Part shown: positions 11,595-21,483 of the stretch, one piece after another | Position numbering within the stretch: position 1 is the first letter of the stretch | How the letters are laid out: every line of letters begins with the position of its first letter | Program-made: the position numbers and the translations under genes | The notes under the pieces: model-generated | Database searches by the model: none | What the model was told of the DNA's origin: nothing | What the model saw: only the letters and a program-made list of their open reading frames with translations | From: Stomoxys calcitrans | Lineage: Eukaryota > Arthropoda > Insecta > Diptera > Muscidae | DNA length: 64,000 nt | Reading direction: 5' to 3' | Assembly (NCBI RefSeq): GCF_963082655.1 | Contig: NC_081552.1 | Coordinates: 94,959,582-95,023,581, forward strand

Positions 11595-12660
11595 GGTTAG
11601 GATATGTTGAAAAGAGGGTGCGAATATTAATCCATATTACTATGGACATATACCTAAGCCAGTGATCGTTTTGTTGTGTCTCTAAACCACGTAAAAATCT
11701 AAGTCGGGAATTCCGTGCAATCCATTTTACGCCCTTAAGTGGATTGAAGTCTGGTATTGTGTCCCCACCGTGGTGCCGGTGTCTGTTAGTCGCGAAAGCC
11801 GCACAATGACAGAAAATTGTCTATCGTCTCATTATCTTCCCCTACATATGTTATCACTTGCTGCACCTATTCGGCTATGCTGGTTGTTATAGCCCTGTTG
11901 ACCGTTTTGCTATATGTAAAATATTTGCACTCCAGGTTCTTTTATTAACTTCATACCACTCTTCACCTTCTATGATCGCCCGGATATCCGCCTGCAAGTC
12001 TGTTTTAAGGACAAGCGTACACAGATATTTATCTTAGGGTCCTCAATGTAGACTTTGATCCATCCGTGTAGCATAAACTTTCAGATGACAATACTCGAGT
12101 TTCGTGCATCAAAGACTATATTGCTGGCAACAGTGGCTTGCACTCGGTCTCAAGTGCCGTCTTAGGTGTCCGATCCGAAACCTTTTCTATCGTATCATCA
12201 TCTTGTCGCCTCGGTTATACCGCGATGGAATGACCTGCTCGTATCCTCTATACATCCATCCACCGCTTTAAGTCTCATAGCAGCAGTGGCCACCTCATAC
12301 TTGACTTGAATATCTATGGGTCGAATATCCAGAATAGTATTCAGTCCTCATTTTCCCGCGTATGGCATGGCAACATGTTCTCTTAATATTTTGTATTGTT
12401 CTTGTTCTTGCACTTCATCTGCAATCGCAGTCCACCAAACAATTCAGATGTAAGTCTGACCACGCTCTTGTAGATCCAGTGGACTATCCTCATATTCAAC
12501 CTCCATTTCGAACCCATAGCTCGTCTACATAGTGCCCATCATCTGTGAGCCATATCAGTATGCTTCTCAATGTGTCACTTCCAATTAAGTTTCCTTGCAA
12601 GATAACGATATCATTCAATTAAGGAAACGTGGCGCTTCAAATTGCCCAGCCTTCTTTGGA
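11595..12660 (-). mobile_element. Decayed R1/LOA-like LINE 3' half
   Basis: On the minus strand this matches the 3' half of the LINEs at 14327-16470 and 29195-32350. Recognisable parts, in order from 12660 down, are a post-RT region (LARKLNWK-like words, about 12590-12540), an RNase H linker (about 12300-12000), a C-terminal cysteine region (about 11850-11760) and a 3' UTR ending in a TTAGGTTAGG-type tail near 11600. Many stops and indels are present. Confidence 0.6.
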
Positions 12661-13304
12661 TTTAAATTCTCATAACAATTCATTTTCATCAAAAATTAAT
12701 TTCCACCTAAAATTAAGCAAGCCACCTTTTAACAATTTGTTGCAACTTAAAACACTGTGCTAGGTGAAATATCATGGACAAACAATGGTAGATATGTGGG
12801 CGGGCATTCTGTTTTCTTTTGGTTTATTCATGGTGTGGTCTAAAACACTATGCAAAATTTCATGAACACATACGCAAATATTTTGTACTCTTAGCGTTTT
12901 TACAACCTTTTGACCTTTCATTCATGCATTATTAATCTTGCTTGAAACACTTTGGCCAAAAATGCAAACAAACATGGGACACCTATAGAGGTAATCCCTT
13001 TTCCAACAAAAAAAAATGAAGTTGACCATTTAACTCGAAAGGCTTGCTGTTGTGGCATCAATTTTTTTTGGTTGTTGAACGATAAATTTTGTTCGGGAAT
13101 CACTTAAAAGAAGTATGGGGCCAGATGATGACAGATAAACGCAAGCAACTCATAACAAAATTTAAACGTTTGCCTTCCATGGGAAAACACAACATTTATG
13201 GGTCTCGGAAGGCCAATTTCAAAAGGTCAGAGTATGCGGAAGAATGGCCGTAAATAAATTTTAATATGTTAAAAATTCCCCAGTTATCCCCCAATAAGAG
13301 TCAC
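12660..13304. other. Unique AT-rich DNA, probably intron of the CUB gene
   Basis: I see no repeat family or credible coding frame here. It directly follows the splice donor of the CUB exon on the minus strand, so it is best read as intron sequence. Confidence 0.4.
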
Positions 13305-13310
13305 ACTTAC
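13305..13310 (-). promoter_or_regulatory. Splice donor of the CUB exon
   Basis: The minus strand reads ACCAACAA then GTAAGTGTG. This is a consensus GTAAGT donor just before the frame would hit a TAA stop, which explains why the open frame appears to end there. Confidence 0.75.
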
Positions 13311-14242
13311 TTGTTGGTAAATAACGGCTGTCCATTCGTCCAATCCTCTGAGAATATATGCAGTGAAGTAGGCCTTGGACCACTTTGCGCGGGGCACACT
13401 ACGCGCATGGGTTTTAAAGGACGGCCAGAGTAAATCATGAGACGATTTTTTGTGTGACATCTCATGGCATCCTCGGAGGTAGGATCGACGGGTAAATAAG
13501 AGCCCCATGTTTGCACAAATAACGACTTGTCAGAAGTGTGGGCTTCTATATACCATGATAAGCCTTCACAGCTAGAATCTTGTGACTTCATGGGATATTT
13601 GATTTCGTCTTCGCCCCCAGCCCCTTTAAGTTTTAAACGTTTACGGCAATCGCTGACCCGCTTAAATTCGTATGAGGCAAAGAAATTCACATCGGCAAAA
13701 TCTTCGGAAATGTTTAATTTTGTCACCGTAAAAGTCAACTCCATAATACGCGAATTCGAGACAAAAGTCAGTGGAGCATTGTTGTACAAAGCCGACGAGT
13801 TATCACAGAAACAACCCATTTGTATCTTTACATCACGGAAAGGAACGTCATATAACTTCAATTCGGTAATACGGCCATCGGGATCCAATTGATTACATTT
13901 CGGCCTTCCGGTATGCAAATCATTATCTGTCGTGCATGTAGTGCCTTCTCCAAATGATACATTGTGCAGTACTAGGCGAACTCTTTCAGAAGGACCTGCT
14001 TCGAAACGATAGAGACAAGTAAGATTTTTGGCTCCTCCTCGACCATATAGGAACACATTGCGTGGCACTTGTATGTTTCCCTTGCGCTTGCGGAAAACTC
14101 TTGAACACAAAGTTGGTACGGGCTCCTCACCTCTTCTTCCTGGCCAGGGTTCACCACCTTGCTCGGTGTCCACAAATTCATAGTTTAGAGAGAATTGTGC
14201 AGGGAATAGAGCTGTTCCCGTATGGGTATGAAATTCCAGTTT
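13311..14242 (-). CDS. Internal exon of a CUB-domain secreted/membrane protein
   Basis: This 932-bp minus-strand open stretch is the only convincing host coding sequence. It is bounded on its 5' side by an acceptor (polypyrimidine run, TTTCAG, at 14243-14248) and on its 3' side by a donor (GTAAGT, 13305-13310). It enters in phase 0 and leaves two bases into a codon. Of its roughly 310 residues, the first 35 look like the end of a CUB domain (FHTHTG, then SLNYEFVD). A CUB domain follows from a cysteine in LCSRVF, with NLTCLYRF, VRLVLHNVSFG, an internal GCFCDN and FFASYEF. A second starts at SDCRKRLK and includes CEGLSWYIEAH and RVVCPAQSG. CUB modules are extracellular beta-sandwiches, and several N-glycosylation sequons (NLT, NVS, NIS) fit secretion. 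It may resemble SOL-1/neuropilin-tolloid-like insect proteins, but I cannot assign a name. Other exons are not confidently visible. Confidence 0.8.
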
Positions 14243-14248
14243 CTGAAA
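14243..14248 (-). promoter_or_regulatory. Splice acceptor of the CUB exon
   Basis: Read on the minus strand, a pyrimidine-rich run (CTTCCTACTTTTTCATTTCAG split across the site) ends in CAG immediately before AAACTGGAA, where the conserved reading frame begins. Confidence 0.7.
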
Positions 14249-14444
14249 TGAAAAAGTAGGAAGAAAATTAAAAGTCATAGCAAAGTGTGGAGAAGTGGTA
14301 TGTAGGAAATGTATCTTAAGATTTCTTAGGTTAGGTTAGGTTGAAAAGAAGGTGCAGATATTAATCCGCCCCATGCCAATATGAACATACACCTAAGCCA
14401 GTAATCGGCTTGTTGTGAGCTTTAAAAACTATAAAAAGAAAATT

Positions 14445-14765
14445 TTAGGTTAGGAATTCCGTGCTACTTATAAAATCCTTAATTGTTTTCAATACCACCA
14501 CCCTAAGTTGGTTCATGTATGGTATTGTGTCCCCACCTAAGTGCCGGCATCTGTTAGACTCGAAAGCCGGGCAATGAAAAAGGAAATGCTCCAACGTCGC
14601 ATCATCTTCCCCGCATGCCCTGCAGATGCTATCACTTGCCGCACCGATTTTACATAAGTGAGCTCGTAGTTCTATGAGTCCCGTTATGATACCAATAGCT
14701 ATACTAATCTCCTTCTTGCTTGCTTTCAGTAATAGCCTCGTCTTCTTACGATCTGGATCCCCCAT
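14445..14765 (-). pseudogene. LINE ORF2 C-terminal cysteine motif (block copy 1)
   Basis: The frame contains GLIELRAHLCKIG, then ICRACGEDDATLEHFLFHCP. This gives the CX2C-H-X4-C arrangement found at the end of I-group LINE ORF2 proteins and thought to help bind RNA or DNA. It is followed by the stop and the 3' UTR. Confidence 0.75.
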
Positions 14766-15062
14766 AGGACTTTCGCCGTCCTACTGACCGTTTCGCTGTT
14801 CCACAATGTTGCATTCGTCGCCCACTCCCTTAACTCGGACTGCGTCGACCCGAAAAGCTTCGGGTTAACCAAGTTTCATTTCCCCTTACTCCGTTATGGC
14901 CCGGCACCCAAACGATGCGAATTTTGTCATCCTCAGAGAAGGCGTTAATCTCCTACTTACACTGCAAGACTGTTCGTGACCTGGTTGTTATTGCCCTTAT
15001 GGTAATTTTACTGTCGATAAAGATGTTCACACTCGACGTCCTCGCATTAGTACCACACCACT

Positions 15063-15410
15063 TCACGTATTCCGTGATCGCCCGGATCTCCACCTGCAAG
15101 ACCTATTATGGTCAGGCTGTGTAAAACAGATCTCAGTCCCTGGGTTCCCAATGTAAACCCCCAGGGCTCTGTCCTCTAGCTTTGATCCATCCGTGTAACA
15201 TGATCTTCCAAATGACAATACTAGGGTTTCGTCAACCCAAGACTGTGTCGATGGCAGCAGTGCCTCGCACTCGACTTCAAGGTTCATCTCAGGTATCCGA
15301 TAGGAAACCTCTTCCCTTCCTTCCAGGTTTCCAATCGTCGCCTCGATTATACCGCGATAGTATGAGCTGCTCCCATCCTCAATCCATTCTCCCATCGCCT
15401 TAAGTCTCAT
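15063..15410 (-). pseudogene. LINE RNase H start (block copy 1)
   Basis: The frame begins with RLKAMGEWIEDG, a post-RT linker word of RNase-H LINEs, and carries CYTDGSKLEDRALGVY, the first RNase H strand with its catalytic Asp (TDGSK). It goes out of frame soon after (QPDHNRSC), so RNase H is truncated. Confidence 0.7.
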
Positions 15411-15682
15411 AACCGCAGTGGCCGCCTCACACTTAATCTAGAATAGTCTCCAGTGCCCTAGTGGGCGTGGATTATAAACCTTCGATCAACGTCATTATTC
15501 TAAGATTCTGGTGTCTCCGTGAGTCCCTTCGTATATTGTGGAATATGGGTTTTCATCAAAAGCCTCAACATGTCCTCCGTTGTCTCTGCTCTCACTTTCA
15601 TGTCGTCTTCCTAAGTTCCAGTTTGGAAATGGGTTTTTGGGAGAAACTTTTTTATCTTGGCGGCGTCATTAACGCCATCGAC

Positions 15683-16369
15683 CTATTCGCAGAAAAGCTT
15701 ACAGGAGGCACGTTTTGCCGCTCTGATAATCATATTGTATTTCTTGAGCCGTGTGTAATACACATCCCAATAAACTTCCGATTTTTTACGACGAGTTCTG
15801 TTAAAAAGTCTGCGGACCTCTTTCGCTATATTGCGAATCTCCCTGGTCATCCAGGGTTTTTCTTGGGCTGATTTCCTTTCCCGAAGAGGACAACTATTTT
15901 CGAAGGACCCCACCAGTGAAGTCGTAATCCTGTTGACATTTTCGTCAATGTCTTCTATGTTTGGACAATCTAAATTATCTTGCCCAAGTCTTCTTCTGAG
16001 TAGCCTTCCGAATTTTGCCCAGTTGGTTTTCCACTTATTCCGGAAGCTTATCGGGTTCGGCGTTGGCAGTGCTATTCTAAACCTAATGTAGCGATGGTCA
16101 GAGAAATAGTGTTCCATGGAGACCCTCCAATCTTGAACCTCATCGATCAGATTTTCGGAACATATCGTCACATCTAATTCCTCCTCCCTAATCCTATTAA
16201 AAAAGGTAGCGGTGTTACCAGTATTAAGTGTTATTAGGTTGTTAGTATTCAAGAACTCTGCCAGGGATTGGCCCCGCTTATTAGTGTTGGTGCTACCCCA
16301 CGAAATGTGGTGAATGTTCTCGTCGCACCCTATTAGTACCTCGTTTCCTGTCTGTTTTGCTTTCCTCAC
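15683..16369 (-). pseudogene. LINE APE endonuclease domain fragment (block copy 1)
   Basis: This 228-residue frame shows the C-terminal two thirds of an apurinic-type endonuclease: GCDEN at 14-18, IREEELDVTIC around 60-70 with the conserved Asp at 66, and FSDHRYI at 89-95 with the catalytic SDH. The LNTGNTATF motif at 48-56 is typical of I-group LINEs with this architecture. Open sequence continues a little upstream (SLYLPFDSP) to about 16445, where the N-terminal catalytic Asn/Glu part is lost. A 40-residue basic tail follows the endonuclease. Confidence 0.8.
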
Positions 16370-16499
16370 TAGCCGTTGCAGCTCCGACGTGGGCGGCGGT
16401 GTCGGAGAGTCGAAAGGCAGATAAAGTGAGGCCAGGTATGCTACACCGTCTCCCTACCTCACCACTGTTGCATCCGACGTTGACAACTCTGGGAAAATA

Positions 16500-16760
16500 T
16501 ATAATTCAAATTTTTATGACAAATAACGCAGGTCCTCGGCCGAGTACCAGTGTTAGCATAGAATAATTGGTAGTTGATATGATACGGTCCTTTGTCTATC
16601 AAAAGTCCGATTACTTTCGATTTATAATTAGAAACCCCCATTATCTTCCTTAAGCTTCTGCCTATACAGAGATGCCATCCAAAGAACTGGACAAAGTCAA
16701 TCCATGGTGGAGGATATATAAAATTCGACACAGCCGAACATAGCACGCTTTCTCTTGTTC
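16500..16760 (-). repeat. Family A terminal fragment (block copy 1)
   Basis: The GC-palindrome end of family A is recognisable but mutated: GAGATGCCATCCAAAG, CAATCCATGGTGGAGG, ATTCGACACAGCCGAAC and CACGCTTTCTCTTG. The 153-bp array is absent. The second copy is at 23512-23772. Confidence 0.6.
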
Positions 16761-16924
16761 GAATATATATAGGCTAACTGATAAGAAATGTTGCCAAGAT
16801 CACTCTAGTATTCCTGTCAAACTAGAATTTACAGCTTCTTGGTATTTGTTCCATTGACAGCTCATTATATTGTTTACAAGCTACCAAATGAATTTGTTTA
16901 TGAGTTAATTTAAAAAGCAGCGAA

Positions 16925-17904
16925 CACCCAGAAAAATTAGTCTTCTGATGTCAGCAAACACTGTCTGCTGACAATAAATTAATAACATAAATTGTTGAAT
17001 AAGTCCATTCGAAAATTTGCAGCTTCAGAACAACATTTGAGGCTGTTGATATATTTATATTAATAAAAACAAGTAAAAAGAGATCGGTCTATATGACAGC
17101 TATATTCAAATATGCACCGGTCTGGGCCAAATTGACGAAGGACGTCGAAGAGCCTAACCCAACTCACCGTCTCAAATTTCGGCAAAATCGGACATAAAAT
17201 GCACCTATTATGGCCCCAAAACCTAAAACCGAGAGATCGGTCTTTATGGCAGCTATATCCAAATTTAGATCGATCTGGGCCAAATTGACGAAGAATATCG
17301 AAGAGCCTAACACAACTCACTGTCCCAAATTTCAGCAAAATCGGATAATAAATGTGGCTTTTATGGGCCTAAAACCCTAAATCGGAGGATTGGTCTATAT
17401 GGCAGCTATATCCAAATCTGGACTGATCTGGGCCAAACTAACGAAGAATGTCGAGAGACCTAACACAACTCACTGTCCCAAATTTCAGCAAAATCGGGTA
17501 ATAAATGTAGCTTTTATGGGCCTAAGACCCTAAATTGGCGGATCGGTCTATATGGGCTATGTCAAGATATAGTCTAATATGGCCTATCTTCGAACTATTT
17601 TTAAAGACTGTAGCGTGATTTCAACAGACAGATGGATAGACGGACGGACATGTCTAGATTGTCTTAGATTTTCACGATGATCAAGAATATATATACTTTA
17701 TAGGGTCGGAAATGGATATTTCAATGTATTGCAAACGGAATGAAAAAATGAATATACCCCCATCCTTCGGTGGTGTGTTTAAAAATGCCAATTTCAGGCG
17801 TTTAAAATTTAATTTATATTTACTGCTGTCCCATTTTCAGCTGACTTTCTGCTGTTATAGCATTTTTTTTTTGCTATTTTTACTAACAAATTTCTCTGAG
17901 TGTG
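16925..17904. mobile_element. MITE with CACYCAGA ends, split by family B repeat (block copy 1)
   Basis: The left end CACCCAGAAAAATTAG and the inverted right end CACTCAGAGAAATTTG (read from 17904 backwards) form terminal inverted repeats around CAGCAAA/TTTGCTG-rich DNA. A family B repeat (17067-17783) sits inside, so without it the MITE is about 260 bp. No coding sequence. The second copy is at 23937-24916. Confidence 0.55.
17067..17783 (+). repeat. Family B repeat, copy B2 (block copy 1)
   Basis: It begins AACAAGTAAAAAG but lacks the GC palindrome, going directly to GATCGGTCTATATGACAGC. It then has about four units and the terminal block with a shortened PuPy tract, ending in CATCCTTCGGTGGTG. 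It is inserted in the MITE at 16925-17904. Confidence 0.8.
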
Positions 17905-18179
17905 ATAATGTGATTGCACTCAGACAAATAAGTTTTCTAAAATCAGCACACACATTTGCTGGTTTTGAATTAATTTTTGTGTTTAACTTTTGAGCAATAG
18001 AAGCCTTTGCTTTATATAAGTATTAATTTTTGGCAATTTTAGCCAAAAACCTTTTTGTTTAAAGACATAATAATGAATTAAGTAGTTAATTTGTCTGCTG
18101 TTATTTGAAATCTTAAAATAATTACTAGAAGATAGAAAATTTGACGAAATTGAGACTGAATTTATAGATTTTTTATATA

Positions 18180-19065
18180 TTGGGTTGCCCAAAAAGTAAT
18201 TGTCGGTAATATAGTTTTAATATAGTCGGCGTTGACAAATTTTTTCAACGGCTTGTGACTCTGTAATTGCATTCTTTCTTCTGTCAGTTATCAGCTGTTA
18301 CTTTTAGCTTTTTGTTTGTTTGGCGTCAATTTTAATATGGGTACCACATGTATTGAAAGAAATTCATTTAACAAACCGAATCAACGCTTGTGATACACAC
18401 CTTAAACGCAATGAATTCGATCCGTTTTTAAAACGAATCATAACTGGAGATGAAAAATGGATTGCTTACAACAACGTTAGTCGAAAACGATCATGGTCAA
18501 GGCTGATATCCACCAAAAGAAGGTTATGCTGTCTATTTGGTGGGATTGGAAGGGTGTGGTATATTTTGAGCTGCTTCCAAGGAACCAAACGATTAATTCG
18601 GATGTTTACTGTCAACAATTGGACGCATTGAATACAGCCATCAAGGAGAAGCGACCAGAATTGGTCAATCGTAAAGGTGTCATATTCCACCACGACAACG
18701 CTAGACCGCACACATCTTTGGTCACTCGCCAAAAACTGAGTGAGCTTGGCTGGGAAATTTTGATACATCCACCATATAGCCCTGACCTTGCACCATCAGA
18801 CTACCATTTATTTCGATCTTTGCAGAACTCCTTAAATGGTAAAAGTTTCGGCAATGATGAGGCTATAAAATCGCACTTGGTTCAGTTTTTTGCAGATAAA
18901 GTCCAGAAGTTGAATGAGCGTGGAATACTAAATTTGCCAGGAAGATGGCAAAAGGTTATCGAACAAAATGAAAATTATATATTTGATTAAAGTTCATTCA
19001 AAGTTTTATTAAAAATGCATTTACTTTCTTTTAAAACATCCGCAATTACTTTTTTGGCAACCCAA
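18180..19065 (+). mobile_element. Internally deleted mariner element (block copy 1)
   Basis: Terminal inverted repeats are TTGGGTTGCCCAAAAAGTAA at the left and the complement of TTGGGTTGCCAAAAAAGTAA at the right, each flanked by TA (18178-18179 and 19066-19067), the usual Tc1/mariner target duplication. At 886 bp it is about two thirds of a typical 1.3-kb mariner, having lost the N-terminal DNA-binding part. It lies inside a MITE. Confidence 0.93.
18333..18990 (+). pseudogene. Mariner transposase remnant, DD34D type (block copy 1)
   Basis: The first part (frame from 18320) contains VPHVLKEIHLTNRINACD and FLKRIITGDEKWIAYNN, which carries the first catalytic Asp in the GDEKW motif. Near 18490 the frame changes, with a short deletion after RKRSW. 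The second frame (18493-18990, 165 residues) has KVMLSIWWDWKGVVY, then FHHDNARPHTS with the second Asp and YSPDLAPSDYH with the third. The second and third Asp are separated by 34 residues, the DD34D signature of the mariner family. The helix-turn-helix N-terminus (about 110 residues) is missing. All three catalytic residues remain, but no intact protein can be made. Confidence 0.92.
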
Positions 19066-19379
19066 TATTTATGAAATTTTTCGGGTAGTTTCAACTTATT
19101 TTTATCTGAAAAGACCAGAAAAGTATTGCTGTTTCAGCAAAATATTACTGCTGTCCCATTTTCAGAAGATTTGCTGTTCTTACAGCAACTATTTTCGCTT
19201 TTTTAACCAACAAGTTTTTTTGAGCGAGCTTTATATTAGGCTGAAAAATCACAACCGGCTATAGTTGGCGAACTCAAACACCTGAAAGTGACCAAATGGT
19301 CCAACTATCATCATCACTAGTAAATCCAAAATGGTTTTTAACATCTTCTTCTATATATATAAAAATTAATTTGTTTTGT

Positions 19380-19488
19380 GTTAGTTAGGTTAGGTGAGTT
19401 TGAAAAGAGGGTGCAGATTTTAATTCACCGCATGCCACTGTGGACATACACCAAAGCCAGTAATCGGCTTGTTGTGCGCTCTTAAAAC
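19380..19488 (-). mobile_element. LINE 3' UTR fragment left of family C insertion (block copy 1)
   Basis: It contains TTAGGTTAGG-type repeats followed by GAAAAGAGGGTGCAG, CCACTGTGGACATACACC and AGTAATCGGCTTGTTGTG, matching 14330-14430. It continues at 20200 after the family C repeat, so the two pieces were one LINE end. Confidence 0.7.
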
Positions 19489-20199
19489 TAAGAAGTAAAA
19501 ACGTGCTGGCTGTTCGGCTGGGCCCAATCTTGGGAATCCACCACCATGGATTCTGCCAAAAATGTATACAAAATAAATTTAATTGTAGAGCATAAATTTA
19601 TTCAACATACCAAACTTTGTCAAACCAGCAAAAATTAAAGCTAAACTTAGGTTCAAAAAATCAAATCGGGAGATCGGTTTATATGGGAGCTATATCAGGC
19701 TATAGTCCGATTTAAATCGTTATTGGAAGTCATTAAAGAACACTACATGTAAAATTTCAGCCAAATCGGACAAAAATTGCGGCTTGTAAGGGTTCAAGAA
19801 ATCAAATCGGGAGATCGGTGATACAGCTCCCATATAGACCGATTTGAACCGTACTTAGCACAATTATTGGAAGTCACTAAAGAACACTACATGTAAAATT
19901 TCAGCCAAATAGGACTAAAATTGCGGCTTCCAGGGGCTCAAGAAGCCAAATTGGGAGATCGGTTTATAGGGGAGCTACACCAGATTATAGACCGATTCGG
20001 ACCATACTTGGCACAGTTGTTGGATGTAATAGCAGAACACTACATACAAAATTTCAGCTTCCAGGGGCTCAAGAAGTCAAATCGGGAGATCGGTTTATAT
20101 GGGAGCTATATCCAAATCTGAACCGATATGGCTCATTTGCAATCCCTATAGGCCTTTATAGATTAGTATACCGTATATACCGTATGGTGGGTATAAAAG
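19489..20199 (+). repeat. Family C TATACCC-type repeat, copy C1 (block copy 1)
   Basis: The start is GAAGTAAAAACGTGC with a degraded GC palindrome (TGTTCGGCTGGGC), then CCACCACCATGGATTCTGCC. Units follow with a core at 19673-19711 (ATCGGT, 27 bases, TCCGAT) and looser spacing. The end is ATGGTGGGTATAAAAGG. It interrupts a LINE 3' UTR. The second copy is at 26501-27211. Confidence 0.75.
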
Positions 20200-20725
20200 G
20201 TAACCTCGAAAAAGAAAATTTTAAATTAAGAATTCCGTGTTACTTAAAAAATCCCTAATTGTTTTCCATACCACTCCTCTAAGTTGGTTCATATCTGTTA
20301 TTGTGTCCCCACCTAAGTACCGGTGTCTGTTAGCCGTGAAAACCGGGCAATGACATAGGAAATGCTCAACGGCTCATCATCTTCCCCACATACCCTACAC
20401 ATGCTATCACTTGCCGCACCGAATTTGCATAAGTGAGCTCATAGTGTTATGTGTCCCGTTATGAAACTAAAAGCTATACTGACCTACTCTCACGACCCGG
20501 ATCACTCCATAGGATTTTCGCCGTCCTTCCGACTGTTTCGCTGTTCCACAGTGTTGCATACGCGTTTGTTCTCGATGCCCTGAACTCGGACTGCGTCTAC
20601 CCGAAAGGCTTCGGGTTAACCAAGTTTATCAACGGCAGTTCACTGGCGTTCACTGATCGTCTGCCCTTTCATCCTCCCTTACTCCGTTATGGAGTGAGGG
20701 GGCAACTAACTCCGTTAGTTAGTTA
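20200..20725 (-). mobile_element. R1/LOA-like LINE C-terminal fragment (block copy 1)
   Basis: On the minus strand this matches the LINE C-terminal coding region at 14445-14870 (the ATCACTTGCCGCACCGA word, the CATCTTCCCC word, ATAGGATTTTCGCCGTCCTT), at clearly lower identity than the duplicated block. It contains several frame breaks. The second copy is at 27212-27737. Confidence 0.7.
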
Positions 20726-20734
20726 ATTTGTTTG

Positions 20735-20875
20735 TTGAAAATAAAGGTATTCAGGAGTACAATACGAATGTGATCATAAAAATTGGCACCATTGGTACTA
20801 AGGGCCCGCCTTGACAATGTGCTACTCAACTGAAAATTATTCGGGTGAAGATTACAAATATGGTCTAGAAAGAGC
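20735..20875 (+). repeat. Dispersed 'GAGTACRA' repeat unit (family D)
   Basis: A unit around GGTATTCAGGAGTACAATACG, then ATTGGCACCATTGG, resembles 21425-21488 and 28437-28570 and the cluster at 35588-35935, which all carry a GAGTA-GTACGAAT word followed by an ATTGGG/TTGGCACC word. Non-coding. Also at 27747-27887. Confidence 0.45.
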
Positions 20876-20878
20876 GAT

Positions 20879-21030
20879 ACACTCATAGAAAAAAGTCTGC
20901 TAATACAGCCGTATTAGCTATTACAGCAGTTGTTCTGCTATTACAGCAGTTGTTCTGCCATTTCAGAACAGCAGGCTTACTGCTGAAAAGTCTGTTTTTT
21001 GCTGAAAATGATTACTGCTTAATTATGAAA
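20879..21030 (+). repeat. CACTCATAGAAAAAAG MITE end (block copy 1)
   Basis: It starts CACTCATAGAAAAAAGTCTG and continues with two copies of TATTACAGCAGTTGTTCTGC in tandem, then CAGAACAGCAGGCTTACTGC. The same start is seen at 56853 and in reverse near 44735. The second copy is at 27891-28042. Confidence 0.55.
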
Positions 21031-21483
21031 GGGATGTAGGTTGTTTATAATCATCACTGAATGTATACTTTCAATAATTTTTTTTTTAATTTAGAGACAA
21101 AAGGTCATGCCAGTCACTTACACATTATTAGAGCGATAACAAAAAATGCGAGCGAGCTCAGCCACATTTCAAAATATATACCAATGGATGCGATGTTATG
21201 TGTAAAAGTAGCCTATTAAACAGGTAGCTTCTTTAGAGCAACATTTCACAAATTAAAATCATTCTTCCAATAAAATTTCTAAAAAATTACCTAAAGTATT
21301 CAAAGCAAGTAACAGACGAACATAAAAAATAGCATACAATTTTTTAAGCAGATTTTTGTACTTAAGACGACAGATTTTGTTTGCTGATTTAGCTGACCGA
21401 AATGCTTCCTAATACATCAGCCCTATGTTAATATGTGGTATCAAAGAAAAGGCATTGGGGAGTAAAGTACGAATATGTTATTA

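Larger units (their letters stand above)
14327..16470 (-). mobile_element. R1/LOA-like LINE copy with RT domain deleted
   Basis: From right to left on the minus strand this has an endonuclease remnant (about 16445-15683), a short linker, then a jump near 15430 directly into the post-RT region, RNase H start and C-terminal cysteine motif, and a 3' UTR ending in three TTAGG-like repeats near 14330. The palm of the reverse transcriptase (no YADD) is missing, so the copy cannot replicate by itself. Everything left of 14472 lies outside the duplicated block. Confidence 0.75.
17917..19226. mobile_element. Second CACTCAGA MITE, split by a mariner relic (block copy 1)
   Basis: It starts CACTCAGACAAATAAG at 17917 and closes with an imperfect inverted end (CTTGTTGG-type words, AAAAAAACTTG read backwards from 19226). 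CAGCAAA-rich DNA lies on both sides of the mariner element at 18180-19065. With the mariner removed it would be about 420 bp. Confidence 0.45.
14472..21483. repeat. Tandem duplication, copy 1 (7,012 bp)
   Basis: Every feature between 14472 and 21483 recurs exactly 7,012 bp downstream. The duplicated unit contains the RT-less LINE remnant, family A end fragment, nested MITEs with a family B repeat and a mariner relic, family C inside a second LINE fragment, and AT-rich DNA. I saw nine substitutions between copies (15640, 15649, 15682, 16063, 16201, 17070, 17675, 21025 and 21433 in copy 1), about 0.13% divergence, and no indel. Confidence 0.97.

Noticed and set aside
13527..13892. Plus-strand open frame opposite the CUB exon
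   Set aside because: It is the antisense shadow of the minus-strand coding sequence, which has splice sites and domain motifs.
16925..19226. Reading the whole 16.9-19.2 kb stretch as one large transposon
   Set aside because: Two separate sets of CACTCAGA-like ends, plus the distinct family B and mariner boundaries, fit nested insertions better.
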